Below are positions 17,277 through 24,939 of a stretch of DNA of 64,000 bases, in pieces. The position numbers and the translations under genes were made by a program. How positions within the stretch are numbered: position 1 is the stretch's first letter; the number at the start of each line of letters is the position of its first letter. The DNA comes from Mycobacterium sp. KBS0706 (GTDB lineage Bacteria; Pseudomonadota; Alphaproteobacteria; DSM-16000; Inquilinaceae): NCBI RefSeq assembly GCF_005938675.2, contig NZ_VCCH02000031.1, forward strand, positions 17,468-81,467, written 5' to 3'. The notes under the pieces are model-generated. The model was not told the DNA's origin and ran no database searches. It saw only the letters and a list, made by a program, of their open reading frames with translations.

Positions 17277-17317
17277 ACTCGTATGGCGTACGATGCGATC
17301 ACTCGTACGGCGTACGG
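17277..17317. promoter_or_regulatory. Tandem TetR operators
   Basis: Two copies of ACTCGTA(T/C)GGCGTACG(A/G), at 17277-17293 and 17301-17317, start 24 bases apart. Each carries the dyad CGTAC-GGC-GTACG (perfect in the second copy). Sequence, position and dyad fit TetR-type operators between the divergent TetR and RidA genes. Confidence 0.8.
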
Positions 17318-17353
17318 GCAATCGCGCCGACGACCCGCGGAGCCAAGAGAATC

Positions 17354-17842
17354 ATGTCACGCGCAATCAAGCATTTGCTGATCGGAGGGTTGATCATCAT
17401 GACCATGGGCGTTTCCGCTGCGGCGACGGCGAACGAGACCGGTCGCGGGCTGACCATCGTCAATCCGAAAACCCTCTACGACCCGTCGCCGAACGGCTAC
17501 AGCACGGCGGTGATCACACCCCCGGGCGCCCGGGTGGCCTATATCTCCGGACAGGGCGGCCAGGATGGCACCGGGGCCCTGTCGTCCGATTTCGCGGTCC
17601 AGGTTCGGCAGGCCTATGCCAATCTGGGCGCCGCCCTCGAGGCGCTCGGCGCCAGGCCGGACCAGGTCGCCAAGCTCACGGTCTTCGTGGTCGACCACGA
17701 CATGTCCAAGCTCGCGGTGCTGACCCAGGCCGTCACTGAGATGTTCGGTCCGGCGCTGCCGGCGCAGACCCTGATTCCCGTTCCGAAGCTCGCCATCGAC
17801 CCCATGCTGTTCGAGGTCGAAGCCGTCGTAGTTCTGGAGTAG
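17354..17842 (+). CDS. RidA-family protein with signal peptide
   Basis: A 162-residue Rid/YjgF-like protein. Residues 1-30 (MSRAIKHLLIGGLIIMTMGV and SAAATANE) form an export signal. The rest has the RidA trimer fold signature (YISGQGGQDGTG, QAYANLGAALEALGA, KLTVFVVDHD) ending with VPKLAIDPMLFEVEAVVVLE. Classical RidA hydrolyses reactive enamine/imine intermediates in the cytoplasm using a C-terminal-half Arg before the final ExE segment. Here the position just before LAIDPMLFEVE is Lys rather than the canonical Arg, so imine deaminase activity is uncertain. It is controlled by the divergent TetR (inference). Confidence 0.85.
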   Translation: MSRAIKHLLIGGLIIMTMGVSAAATANETGRGLTIVNPKTLYDPSPNGYSTAVITPPGARVAYISGQGGQDGTGALSSDFAVQVRQAYANLGAALEALGARPDQVAKLTVFVVDHDMSKLAVLTQAVTEMFGPALPAQTLIPVPKLAIDPMLFEVEAVVVLE

Positions 17843-17846
17843 CGGC

Positions 17847-17864
17847 GACCGGATGAGTCCGGTC
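17847..17864. other. Hairpin between convergent genes
   Basis: GACCGGA-tgag-TCCGGTC is a perfect seven-base-pair stem just after the RidA stop codon and before the convergent GNAT gene. It has no T run, so it could be a weak transcript end or an mRNA stabilising hairpin. Confidence 0.35.
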
Positions 17865-17933
17865 GGTTCCGAGGCGGCGCTTCAACCGTGACACACATGT
17901 GGGGCGAACCCGCCCTCCGGATCGACCCGGCGG

Positions 17934-18422
17934 TCAGCCCTTGACCATGATCACGGTCGGCAGGGCGATGCCGCCGGCCGTCAGCATGTCCTCGCGCCGG
18001 ACCGGGCGGTAGCCGAGCCGGGCGTAGAAGGCCTCGGCATTGGCGTTGGCGCGCACCCGGAAGCGGTGGAAGCCGGCATCCCGTGCGGCCTGCTCCGACG
18101 CCTCGACCATGCGGCGGCCGAGGCCCTGGCCGGCCCGGCCCGGGGCGACGAAGACCTTGCGCAGCCGGGCCACGGCTGCGTCGTCCGGCACCCGGCACCA
18201 GCCGGCGGTGGCGACCAGCGCGCCGTCCGGCGCCTCGGCCACCAGCAGGTTGTTCGACAGCAGGTCCGCGGCATAGTCCGGCGCCATGATCAGCGCCACA
18301 TGCGCCGCGATCTGCGCCGGGCTGTGGATGTCGCCGGCCAGGGCCGAGAACGAGTCGGCCTGCAGCCGGCGCACCGCGTCGAGATCGGCCTCGCGGATCG
18401 GGCGCAGCACCAGATCGGTCAC
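17934..18422 (-). CDS. GNAT-family N-acetyltransferase
   Basis: A 162-residue GNAT with VFVAPGRAGQGLGRRMVEA (acetyl-CoA loop R/Q-x-x-G-x-G/A) and the C-terminal FYARLGYRPVRRE strand. The start is GTG 18422, which overlaps the stop of the upstream SET-domain gene in a GTGA arrangement. The two genes therefore form a tightly coupled pair. The substrate is not identified. Confidence 0.85.
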   Translation of the reverse strand: MTDLVLRPIREADLDAVRRLQADSFSALAGDIHSPAQIAAHVALIMAPDYAADLLSNNLLVAEAPDGALVATAGWCRVPDDAAVARLRKVFVAPGRAGQGLGRRMVEASEQAARDAGFHRFRVRANANAEAFYARLGYRPVRREDMLTAGGIALPTVIMVKG

Positions 18423-18838
18423 GACTCCGCCGGTTCCAGCCGCCGCGCCAGCGGGCCGTCGCGCTCCTCCAGGCAGCAGACCAGGTAGTCGCAGGTGATC
18501 TCCTCGCCCGCCGCGATGTCGCGCGCCGCCAGGGTCACCGGCCCGGAATTGTCGGTGTTCGGGTCGTCGTCGTGGTTCAGGAAGCGGGCATCGTCGCCGT
18601 TCAGCACGAAGCCGCCCGGGAAGTCCGGCGACAGATAGGCGTAGGTCTCGAAGAAGCGGCGCGGCACCTCGGGCAGCGTGGCCACCACCTCCTCCGGCAC
18701 CACCTTGTCGACCGCCGGCTCGAACCGCCAGATCGGCGTGCCCCGGGCGATCGGCGCCGTCGCGAACACGCCCAGGCCGTGGATCGCGCTGGGCGCGACA
18801 TAGGTCGGAACCAGGAACATGGGGGCCCCCGCCGTCAT
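18419..18838 (-). CDS. SET domain-containing protein
   Basis: A 139-residue stand-alone SET domain. It has VAPSAIHGLGVFATAPIARGTPI at the N-terminus (the SAM-binding GxG region), FLNHDDDPNTDN in place of the canonical N-H-x-x-x-P-N segment, and the terminal GEEITCDYLV. SET enzymes methylate protein lysines; bacterial members have few known targets. ATG 18820 (MFLVPTY) is an equally good start with GGGGG upstream. The gene overlaps the GNAT gene by four bases, an intriguing pairing of two protein-modifying folds. Confidence 0.85.
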   Translation of the reverse strand: MTAGAPMFLVPTYVAPSAIHGLGVFATAPIARGTPIWRFEPAVDKVVPEEVVATLPEVPRRFFETYAYLSPDFPGGFVLNGDDARFLNHDDDPNTDNSGPVTLAARDIAAGEEITCDYLVCCLEERDGPLARRLEPAES

Positions 18839-19008
18839 TCGTTGAATCGCTTATAACCACGGATCGCGGCGGGCCGGAAGGGGGCAATCGAGGCATTGTC
18901 GCGACGGGCCGAGCCATGCGCCCGCCGCAGGGCCAGTCCCGCCCGTGCGGGGCTGGTCGAACCCGGCCTGCGCGGCGAAATATGAGGCATCGGTCCAGGA
19001 GCCTGCCC

Positions 19009-19788
19009 ATGTCCGCATCCCGTCCCGTCGTCGGCATCCCGGCCTGCGTCAAGCCGCTCGGGGTCCACCCGTTCCACGTCGTCGGCGACAAATACATCCG
19101 CGCGGTGTCGGAGGGGGCGGATTGCCTGCCCTTCCTGATCCCGGCGCTGGGCGGCTGGCACGACATCGACGCGGTGCTGGACCGGCTGGACGGCCTCCTG
19201 ATCACCGGCAGCCTGTCCAACGTCGAGCCCAAGCACTATGCCGGCGCGGCCAGCGAGCCCGGCACGGCGCACGACCCGGACCGCGACGCCACCACCCTGC
19301 CGCTGATCCGCCGGGCGATCGAGCGCGGCCTCCCGGTGCTGGCGATCTGCCGCGGCCTGCAGGAGCTGAACGTGGTTTGCGGCGGCACCCTGCACCAGCA
19401 TGTCGAGCGCGTACCCGGCCGGGCCGACCACCGCGCCGACGAGACGAGGCCGGTCGAGGTGCAGTACGGCCCGGCCCATCCGGTGGGGCTGGCCGAGGGC
19501 GGCGTGTTGGCGGCGCTGTTCGGCAAGGCCGAGACCATCGTCAACACCATTCACGCCCAGGGCATCGACCGGCTCGGCGCCGGCCTGGCGGTCGAGGCGA
19601 CGGCCCCGGATGGCCAGATCGAGGCGGTGCGGATCGAGGCCGCGCCCTATTTCGGCCTGGCCACCCAGTGGCACCCGGAGTGGAAGTTCCGCGACAACCC
19701 GGATTCGACGGCGCTGTTCGCGGCCTTCGGCGCCGCCGTCCGCCGCTACGCCGCCGACCGCGACGGCCGCCGCGCGGCGGCGGAGTAG
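19009..19788 (+). CDS. Class I glutamine amidotransferase-like, gamma-glutamyl-GABA hydrolase (PuuD) family
   Basis: A 259-residue cytoplasmic peptidase C26-type enzyme. The nucleophile Cys is in AICRGLQELNV, and the His and Glu lie in TQWHPEWKF. N-terminal PVVGIPACVKPLG and DGLLITGSLSNVEP match the PuuD family, which hydrolyses gamma-glutamyl-GABA in putrescine breakdown. No other puu gene is nearby, so the substrate is inferred only from the family. The start is ATG 19009 with AGGAG seven bases upstream. The 3' end overlaps the convergent aminotransferase gene by 43 bases. Confidence 0.87.
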   Translation: MSASRPVVGIPACVKPLGVHPFHVVGDKYIRAVSEGADCLPFLIPALGGWHDIDAVLDRLDGLLITGSLSNVEPKHYAGAASEPGTAHDPDRDATTLPLIRRAIERGLPVLAICRGLQELNVVCGGTLHQHVERVPGRADHRADETRPVEVQYGPAHPVGLAEGGVLAALFGKAETIVNTIHAQGIDRLGAGLAVEATAPDGQIEAVRIEAAPYFGLATQWHPEWKFRDNPDSTALFAAFGAAVRRYAADRDGRRAAAE

Positions 19789-21005
19789 CGCCTCGCCGGC
19801 CGCTTCGCGGTCGCGAAGGACGGACCCGGATCCGACGCCCCTTCGCACGACCATGTCCGGACGTCATTGACGCTGCGGACGCAGCGATCGACGTCGCCTT
19901 CGGTCATGGCCGTGTGCACCGGCAACCGGACCAGCCTCTTCCAGACGCCCTCCGCATTGGGCAAGGACACGGCATAGCCCATCTGCCGCGCCCGCGGCGA
20001 GAGGTGCAGCGGCACGTAATGGGCCCGGGCGTCGATGCCGCATCGCTGGAGATGCCGCATCAGCGCATCGGCGATCCGCTCGCTGTCCGCCACCGCGCCG
20101 ATGAAGTGGTGGTTCCCGGCCGTGTGCGGGTCCGCCCGCAGCAGCCGCAGCGGCAGGCGCCTGACGTCGAGGGCCTGAAGGACGGCGTCGCCCAGCCGGC
20201 GGCGCAGGGCGAGCATCTCGTCGAACTCCTCGAACTGCGCCAGCAGCAAGGCCGCCTGCAGCTCGCCGAGCCGGAAGCTCGACCCTGGCGACGTCCATTC
20301 GTAGAACGCCTTGGCGCCCGATTTGACGAGGGAGAAGTCGGTTCCCCGCTCGATGATCTCATCGACCCGGTCCAGCAGGACGGGGTCGTCGGTGTTCACC
20401 AGCAGCGCTCCCCCCTGGCCGCACCCCACCACCTTGGTTTCGTGGAAGGAGAGGGCGCCGAAGGTACCGAAGGACCCGAGCGCACGGCCGTTCCAGGTCG
20501 AGCCGAAGCCCTGGGCGGCATCCTCGACGAGGTGGATCCCGCGGCGCTCCGCGATCGCGCCGAGCCGGCCGAGATCGGCGGCCGCGCCGCCATAATGCAC
20601 CACCAGGATCACCCTGGTGCGGCTGGTGATCCGGCGCTCCACATCGGCGACATCCATCATCATCGTCGCCGGATCGATGTCGCAGAAGACGATCCGGGCG
20701 CCGGTCCGCTCGAACGCCGTGGCGGTGGCGCAGAAGGTGAAGGTCGGGACGATCACCTCATCGCCAGGCCCGACGCCGAGCGCGAGCGCCGCGATCTCGA
20801 GCCCCGCCGTGCAGGACCCGGTGAGGACGGCGCGCCGGCAACCGGCGCGGTCCACCAGCCACCGCTCAGCCTCGTTGGAGAACCATCCTCCGGACCCAAA
20901 TTTTCCTGTAGCCAGGGCCCGGGTCACATAGGCCTCCTGCCGTGCGGCCTTGTGCGGCACATGGAACGGCAGTGGTTTCGTCGCTTCGAGCTCTTTGACC
21001 GACAT
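19746..21005 (-). CDS. DegT/DnrJ/EryC1/StrS aminotransferase, dTDP-4-amino-4,6-dideoxygalactose transaminase (WecE/RffA)-like
   Basis: A 419-residue PLP enzyme. It has FGSGGWFSNEAERWL, SCTAGLEIAALALGVGPGDE, the PLP-contacting Asp in VEDAAQG (about residue 162) and the Schiff-base lysine in SFHETKVVGCGQGG (Lys191). This run of motifs is very close to E. coli WecE/RffA, which aminates dTDP-4-keto-6-deoxyglucose for cell-surface glycans. ATG 21005 is chosen: GGAG lies eight bases upstream, and an upstream frame to 21116 is AT-rich and promoter-like. The protein is about 40 residues longer than WecE. Its Arg/Ala/Ser-rich tail runs over the 3' end of the opposite gene. No other sugar-nucleotide gene is nearby. 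Confidence 0.88.
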   Translation of the reverse strand: MSVKELEATKPLPFHVPHKAARQEAYVTRALATGKFGSGGWFSNEAERWLVDRAGCRRAVLTGSCTAGLEIAALALGVGPGDEVIVPTFTFCATATAFERTGARIVFCDIDPATMMMDVADVERRITSRTRVILVVHYGGAAADLGRLGAIAERRGIHLVEDAAQGFGSTWNGRALGSFGTFGALSFHETKVVGCGQGGALLVNTDDPVLLDRVDEIIERGTDFSLVKSGAKAFYEWTSPGSSFRLGELQAALLLAQFEEFDEMLALRRRLGDAVLQALDVRRLPLRLLRADPHTAGNHHFIGAVADSERIADALMRHLQRCGIDARAHYVPLHLSPRARQMGYAVSLPNAEGVWKRLVRLPVHTAMTEGDVDRCVRSVNDVRTWSCEGASDPGPSFATAKRPARRYSAAARRPSRSAA

Positions 21006-21136
21006 GCTTGTTCTCCCCCCCTTTTCGGATGGCATCTGTCTTGTGCCATCTTCGAAATGAAAGAGTTTTTCGCAAACCCGCCGGTTCTGTGGCAAATGAT
21101 ATACCGCTGTTAACACCCCAGTCCGGCGATAGGAAT

Positions 21137-22969
21137 TTAGACCGTCTCGCCCCGGCGCAGCAGCCGGGCGCGATCGATCTCCTCGCGCCGCAACTTCGCC
21201 CGCACCCGCAGCAGGTCCTTACGCGCCAGGATGCCGACCAGCACGCCGTCCTCGCGCCGGGTGACCGGGACGCGGCCGGCATCCCCTTCCGCCATCCGGT
21301 CCGCCAGCCGGCCGACCATCTCGTCCGGATGGCCCAGCACCAGCGGACCGCCGGCGACGGCGTCGGCCAAGCTGGTGCCGCGCGGCCAGCCGGAGACCAT
21401 CCAGCGCAGCACATCCGCCCGCGCCACCATGCCGACCGGACGACCGGCCGCGTCGACCACCGGGTAGCTCTTGTGCCGGGGGCCGCCGCTTTCATCGGTG
21501 AAGAAGGCGACGGCGTCGTCGACCGGCATCGCCGCCGGCAGCGTATCGACCCGCGCCACCATGACGTCGCCGACGCGGGTCAGCTCGAACGGGTCGACGA
21601 TGTATTCGCGCAGGATGTGATGGCCGCGCCGGGCGATCTTCTCGGTCAGGATCGACCGCTTCAGCAGCAGCACGGTGACGGCATAGGCGGCGATGCAGGC
21701 GGCCAGCAGCGCCGGCAGCATCGCCAGGTTGCCGGTCAGCTCGACCCCGAACACCGCGGCGGTCAGCGGCGAGCGCATGGTGCCGCCCATCATCGCCGCC
21801 ATGCCGAGCAGAGCCCAGACGCCGCTGCCGCCGGGCAGCACCGTGCCCTCGAGCGCGCCGAGCGCCCCGCCCATGATCAGCAGCGGCGCCAGCACGCCGC
21901 CCGAGGTGCCGGAGCCGAGCGCGATCGACCAGATCAGCGCCTTGACCACCAGCAGGCGCAGCACGTCCCCCGGCGGCAGATGGCCGGCCAGCAGGGCGCG
22001 GATCGAATCATAGCCGACGCCGAGCGCCGCGGGCTCGATCAACCCGCCCACGCCGATGGCGATGCCGCCCAGCACCGGCCACCACATCCAGTGGATCGGC
22101 AGCCGTTCGAACAGGTCCTCGAAGCCGTAGACCAGCGCGGTGAGGATGCCGGAGCCGAAGCCGGCGGCGATGCCGACCCCGATCACCGCCAGCAGCGCCG
22201 GGCCGGACAGGTCGACCATGCCGCCGAAGGCGAACAGCGGCCCCGTCTCGAACAGCAGCGGGCGCCAGGCGGCGGCGACGATGGCGGCCGTGGCGACCGG
22301 GATCAGGCTGCGCGGCTTCCATTCGAACAGCAGCAGCTCGACCGCCAGCAGCACCGCGGCGACGGGCGTGCCGAAGATCGCGGTCATGCCGGCGGCCGCG
22401 CCGGCGACCAGCAGGGTCTTCCGCTCCGCTGCGGTCAGGTTGAACATCTGGGCGAACAGCGACCCCAGCGCGCCGCCGGTCATGATGATCGGGCCTTCGG
22501 CGCCGAACGGACCGCCGGTGCCGATCGAGACGGCGGAAGACAGCGGCTTCAGCACCGCCACCTTGGGCTGGATCCGGCTGCTGCCGATCAGGATCGCCTC
22601 GATCGCCTCCGGGATGCCGTGGCCGCGGATCTTCTCCGACCCGTAGCGGGCCATCAGGCCGATGATCAGGCAGCCGACCGGCGGCACCAGCGCTGCGGCG
22701 ATGCCCCAGGGCGACTGGCCGAGATCGACCGCGGCGGTCGAAAGCCGGCCGAAATAGGCCAGGTTGGTGACCAGCGCGATCAGCTGCAGCAGCGCCCAGG
22801 CGGCGGCGGTGCCCGCCGTGGCGACCACCGGCGCCATGGCGATCAGCCGGAGGGCGCCGCGGTCGAAGGTGAAGTCGCCGAGCCTGGCGGATCGGGTGGA
22901 GATAGCGGTAGGCGCCGCCGGGGCTGCGGGTCTCGACATCTGGCTGGATTCCGGTGGATCAAGGAGCAT
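21137..22969 (-). CDS. ClC-family chloride channel/antiporter with C-terminal CBS pair
   Basis: A 610-residue membrane protein. Residues about 35-450 form the ClC fold with the three anion-site segments: KIRGHGIPEA (in place of GSGIP), GGPFGAEGPI (containing the gating Glu), and GTSGGVLAP. Residues about 460-600 hold two CBS domains (VGDVMVARVDTLPAAMPVDD and VLVGILARKDLLR). In the helix that carries the internal proton glutamate of the E. coli antiporter (IIEEM), this protein reads LLAVELLLFEW, so coupling to protons is uncertain. ATG 22939 is an alternative start. It is divergent from a MarR gene with a shared palindromic operator. Confidence 0.9.
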   Translation of the reverse strand: MLLDPPESSQMSRPAAPAAPTAISTRSARLGDFTFDRGALRLIAMAPVVATAGTAAAWALLQLIALVTNLAYFGRLSTAAVDLGQSPWGIAAALVPPVGCLIIGLMARYGSEKIRGHGIPEAIEAILIGSSRIQPKVAVLKPLSSAVSIGTGGPFGAEGPIIMTGGALGSLFAQMFNLTAAERKTLLVAGAAAGMTAIFGTPVAAVLLAVELLLFEWKPRSLIPVATAAIVAAAWRPLLFETGPLFAFGGMVDLSGPALLAVIGVGIAAGFGSGILTALVYGFEDLFERLPIHWMWWPVLGGIAIGVGGLIEPAALGVGYDSIRALLAGHLPPGDVLRLLVVKALIWSIALGSGTSGGVLAPLLIMGGALGALEGTVLPGGSGVWALLGMAAMMGGTMRSPLTAAVFGVELTGNLAMLPALLAACIAAYAVTVLLLKRSILTEKIARRGHHILREYIVDPFELTRVGDVMVARVDTLPAAMPVDDAVAFFTDESGGPRHKSYPVVDAAGRPVGMVARADVLRWMVSGWPRGTSLADAVAGGPLVLGHPDEMVGRLADRMAEGDAGRVPVTRREDGVLVGILARKDLLRVRAKLRREEIDRARLLRRGETV

Positions 22970-22996
22970 CCGGCGCTGAGCCCGGACGCCGGATAA

Positions 22997-23016
22997 ATAT
23001 CGCAGTGCGATATAAT
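22997..23016. promoter_or_regulatory. MarR-type operator overlapping a TATAAT -10 box
   Basis: ATATCGCA-g-TGCGATAT at 22997-23013 is a perfect 17-base palindrome with a single central base. TATAAT at 23011-23016 overlaps its right arm and points toward the marR-like gene. A dyad over the promoter, between the divergent ClC and MarR genes, fits autorepression. Confidence 0.82.
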
Positions 23017-23029
23017 TTCAAGTGCGAGG

Positions 23030-23464
23030 ATGCGCGGCGCGATGACCCAGGCCCTGAGCAAGGTGGATTACGAGGCGCTGGCGGCGTTCCGCCACGCGCT
23101 GCGGCGCTTCCTGGATTTCAGCGGCGAGGCGGCGAAGGAGGCCGGGCTGACGCCGCAGCAGCACCAGGCGCTGCTGGCGATCAAGGGCTTCCCGGACCGC
23201 GACCGGGTGACGATCGGCGAGCTGGCGGAGCAGCTGGTGCAGCGCCACCACAGCACGGTCGGGCTGGTCGACCGGCTGGAGGCGCTGGGGCTGGTGCGGC
23301 GCGAGGCCGACCCGGCGGACCGGCGCCGCGCCTTGGTCGCGCTGACCGACCGGGCGGAGGCAGTGCTGGCCGGCCTGTCCGCCATCCACCGCGCCGAGCT
23401 GCGCCGCCTCGGCCCGTCCCTCGCCGCGCTGCTGCAACGGCTGGAGGGCCGGGACGAGGGATAA
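23030..23464 (+). CDS. MarR-family transcriptional regulator
   Basis: A 144-residue winged-helix regulator. DRVTIGELAEQLVQRHHSTV is the recognition HTH and LVRREADPADRRRALVALT the wing. ATG 23030 and ATG 23042 are both possible; GAGG at 23026-23029 fits the second with wide spacing. It is divergent from the ClC gene and convergent with an FAD oxidoreductase. The perfect palindrome at 22997-23013 is its likely binding site, so ClC expression is probably under its control (inference). The effector is unknown. Confidence 0.88.
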   Translation: MRGAMTQALSKVDYEALAAFRHALRRFLDFSGEAAKEAGLTPQQHQALLAIKGFPDRDRVTIGELAEQLVQRHHSTVGLVDRLEALGLVRREADPADRRRALVALTDRAEAVLAGLSAIHRAELRRLGPSLAALLQRLEGRDEG

Positions 23465-23471
23465 GACGGGC

Positions 23472-24857
23472 CTACTGCGCCGCCGGCACTTTCGACAGCA
23501 AAGGCCCGAGCCCCTCCGCGATCGTCAGATGCACGATCACGGCGTCGCGTAGCGTCTGGTAGGGCAGCCCGGCCAGCATCGCGGTCTGGATCGCGGCCAG
23601 CACCTCGCCGGCCTCGGAGCCGACCATGGTGAAGCCCGCGATGCGGTCGTCCGTTCCAACCAGCACCTTCATGAAGCCCCGGGTCTCGTCGGTCGCCGCG
23701 GTGCGCAGCACCTGGGCCATCGGCAGCGTGGCGACGCGGACGGGGACGCCCCGGCGCTGCGCCTCGGCCTCGCTGAGCCCGATGCGGGCGAGCGGCGGGT
23801 CGGTGAACATGACATAGGGCACCAGCCGGTCGCGGGTGCTGCGGCTGCCGCCGGCCATGTTCTCGCGGACGATCCTGTGGTCATCGACCGAGACATGGGT
23901 GAATTGCGGGCTGCCGGCGGCCTCGCCGATCGCCCAGACGCCGGCGGCGCTGGTCTCCAGCCGGTCGTTGACGCGGAGATAGCCGCGGTCGTCCAGCGCG
24001 ATGCCGGCTAGGTCGAGCCCGATGCCGGCGGTGTTCGGCACGCGCCCGACCGCGACCAGCAGGTCGCTGCCCTCGACCGCCTGCTCGCCCTTTGCCGTGC
24101 GGACCGTGACGATGACCGCGTCGCCGGACAGGCCCTGGACCGCCACCGGCTCGGCGCCCGTCAGCACCTCGATGCCCTCCTCCTCGAGGATGCGCCGGAT
24201 CTCCCCGGCGACGTCCGCATCCTCGCGGCCCATCAGCCGAGGGCCCGGCTCGATCAGCGTCACCCGGCTGCCGAAGCGGCGATAGGCTTGGGCCATCTCG
24301 ATGCCGACATAGCCGCCGCCCAGCACGATCAGATGCGCCGGCAGCTCATCCAGCTCCAGCGCGCCGATATGGGTCAGCGGCCGGGCGGCCCCGAGGCCGG
24401 GGATGTCCGGCATGGCCGCATGGGTGCCGACATTGACCACCACCTTGTCACCGCTCAGCCGGCGGGTCCCACCGCCGTTCAGGGCGACCTCGATGGTCTT
24501 CGGCGCCACGAAGCGCCCGGTGCCCATGACCAGCTCGGCGCCGCTGTCCTTGTAGGCGCCGAGATGGAAGGCGATCTCGCGGTCGACCATGCCCTGCTTG
24601 CGGCCGCGGACCACCGCCATGTCGGTGCGGACCGGGCCGGTGGTCGTGCCGAACGGCGCCGCGTGCCGCGCCAGATGGGCGACCCGGGCGCTCCAGATCT
24701 CGTTCTTGCTGGGCAGGCAGGCCACGGCGGGGCAGGAGCCGCCGACCCATTGCCGCTCCACCACGGCGACCTTTTGGCCCGACCGGGCGAGGGTCCAGGC
24801 CAGCAGCTTGCCGCCCTGGCCGCTGCCGAGGATCAGGGTGTCGAAATGCTCGGACAT
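23472..24857 (-). CDS. Class I pyridine nucleotide-disulfide oxidoreductase (mercuric reductase-like, no HMA domain)
   Basis: A 461-residue FAD/NAD(P) flavoprotein. The FAD site is TLILGSGQGGKLLAW, the redox-active pair C42-x4-C47 is in GGSCPAVACLPSK, the NAD(P) site is LIVLGGGYVGIEMAQ, and the second FAD contact is VWAIGEAAG. The C-terminal interface reads VHLTIAEGL: the catalytic His is kept, but the usual following Pro is Leu. It resembles MerA/lipoamide dehydrogenase-like soluble reductases with no metal-binding domain; the substrate is unknown. It lies downstream of a LysR gene on the same strand, and a copy of the presumed LysR box (24942-24956) sits 85 bases before its start. Confidence 0.85.
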   Translation of the reverse strand: MSEHFDTLILGSGQGGKLLAWTLARSGQKVAVVERQWVGGSCPAVACLPSKNEIWSARVAHLARHAAPFGTTTGPVRTDMAVVRGRKQGMVDREIAFHLGAYKDSGAELVMGTGRFVAPKTIEVALNGGGTRRLSGDKVVVNVGTHAAMPDIPGLGAARPLTHIGALELDELPAHLIVLGGGYVGIEMAQAYRRFGSRVTLIEPGPRLMGREDADVAGEIRRILEEEGIEVLTGAEPVAVQGLSGDAVIVTVRTAKGEQAVEGSDLLVAVGRVPNTAGIGLDLAGIALDDRGYLRVNDRLETSAAGVWAIGEAAGSPQFTHVSVDDHRIVRENMAGGSRSTRDRLVPYVMFTDPPLARIGLSEAEAQRRGVPVRVATLPMAQVLRTAATDETRGFMKVLVGTDDRIAGFTMVGSEAGEVLAAIQTAMLAGLPYQTLRDAVIVHLTIAEGLGPLLSKVPAAQ

Positions 24858-24939
24858 CTGCGTTCTCCGGTTCCGGGGTTCCGCGGCAGAGGCTAGGGAG
24901 GACGGGAGGCGGCGGGTAGAAACAGCCCCGGACTAGGAT

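Noticed and set aside
17934..19232. 432-codon minus-strand frame joining the GNAT to upstream sequence
   Set aside because: Only the 3' 163 codons are a GNAT; the rest is a shadow of the SET gene and the PuuD-like gene start region.
23472..24857. Calling the flavoprotein MerA
   Set aside because: No heavy-metal-associated domain, no C-terminal vicinal Cys pair and no mer genes nearby; only the class I disulfide reductase fold is supported.
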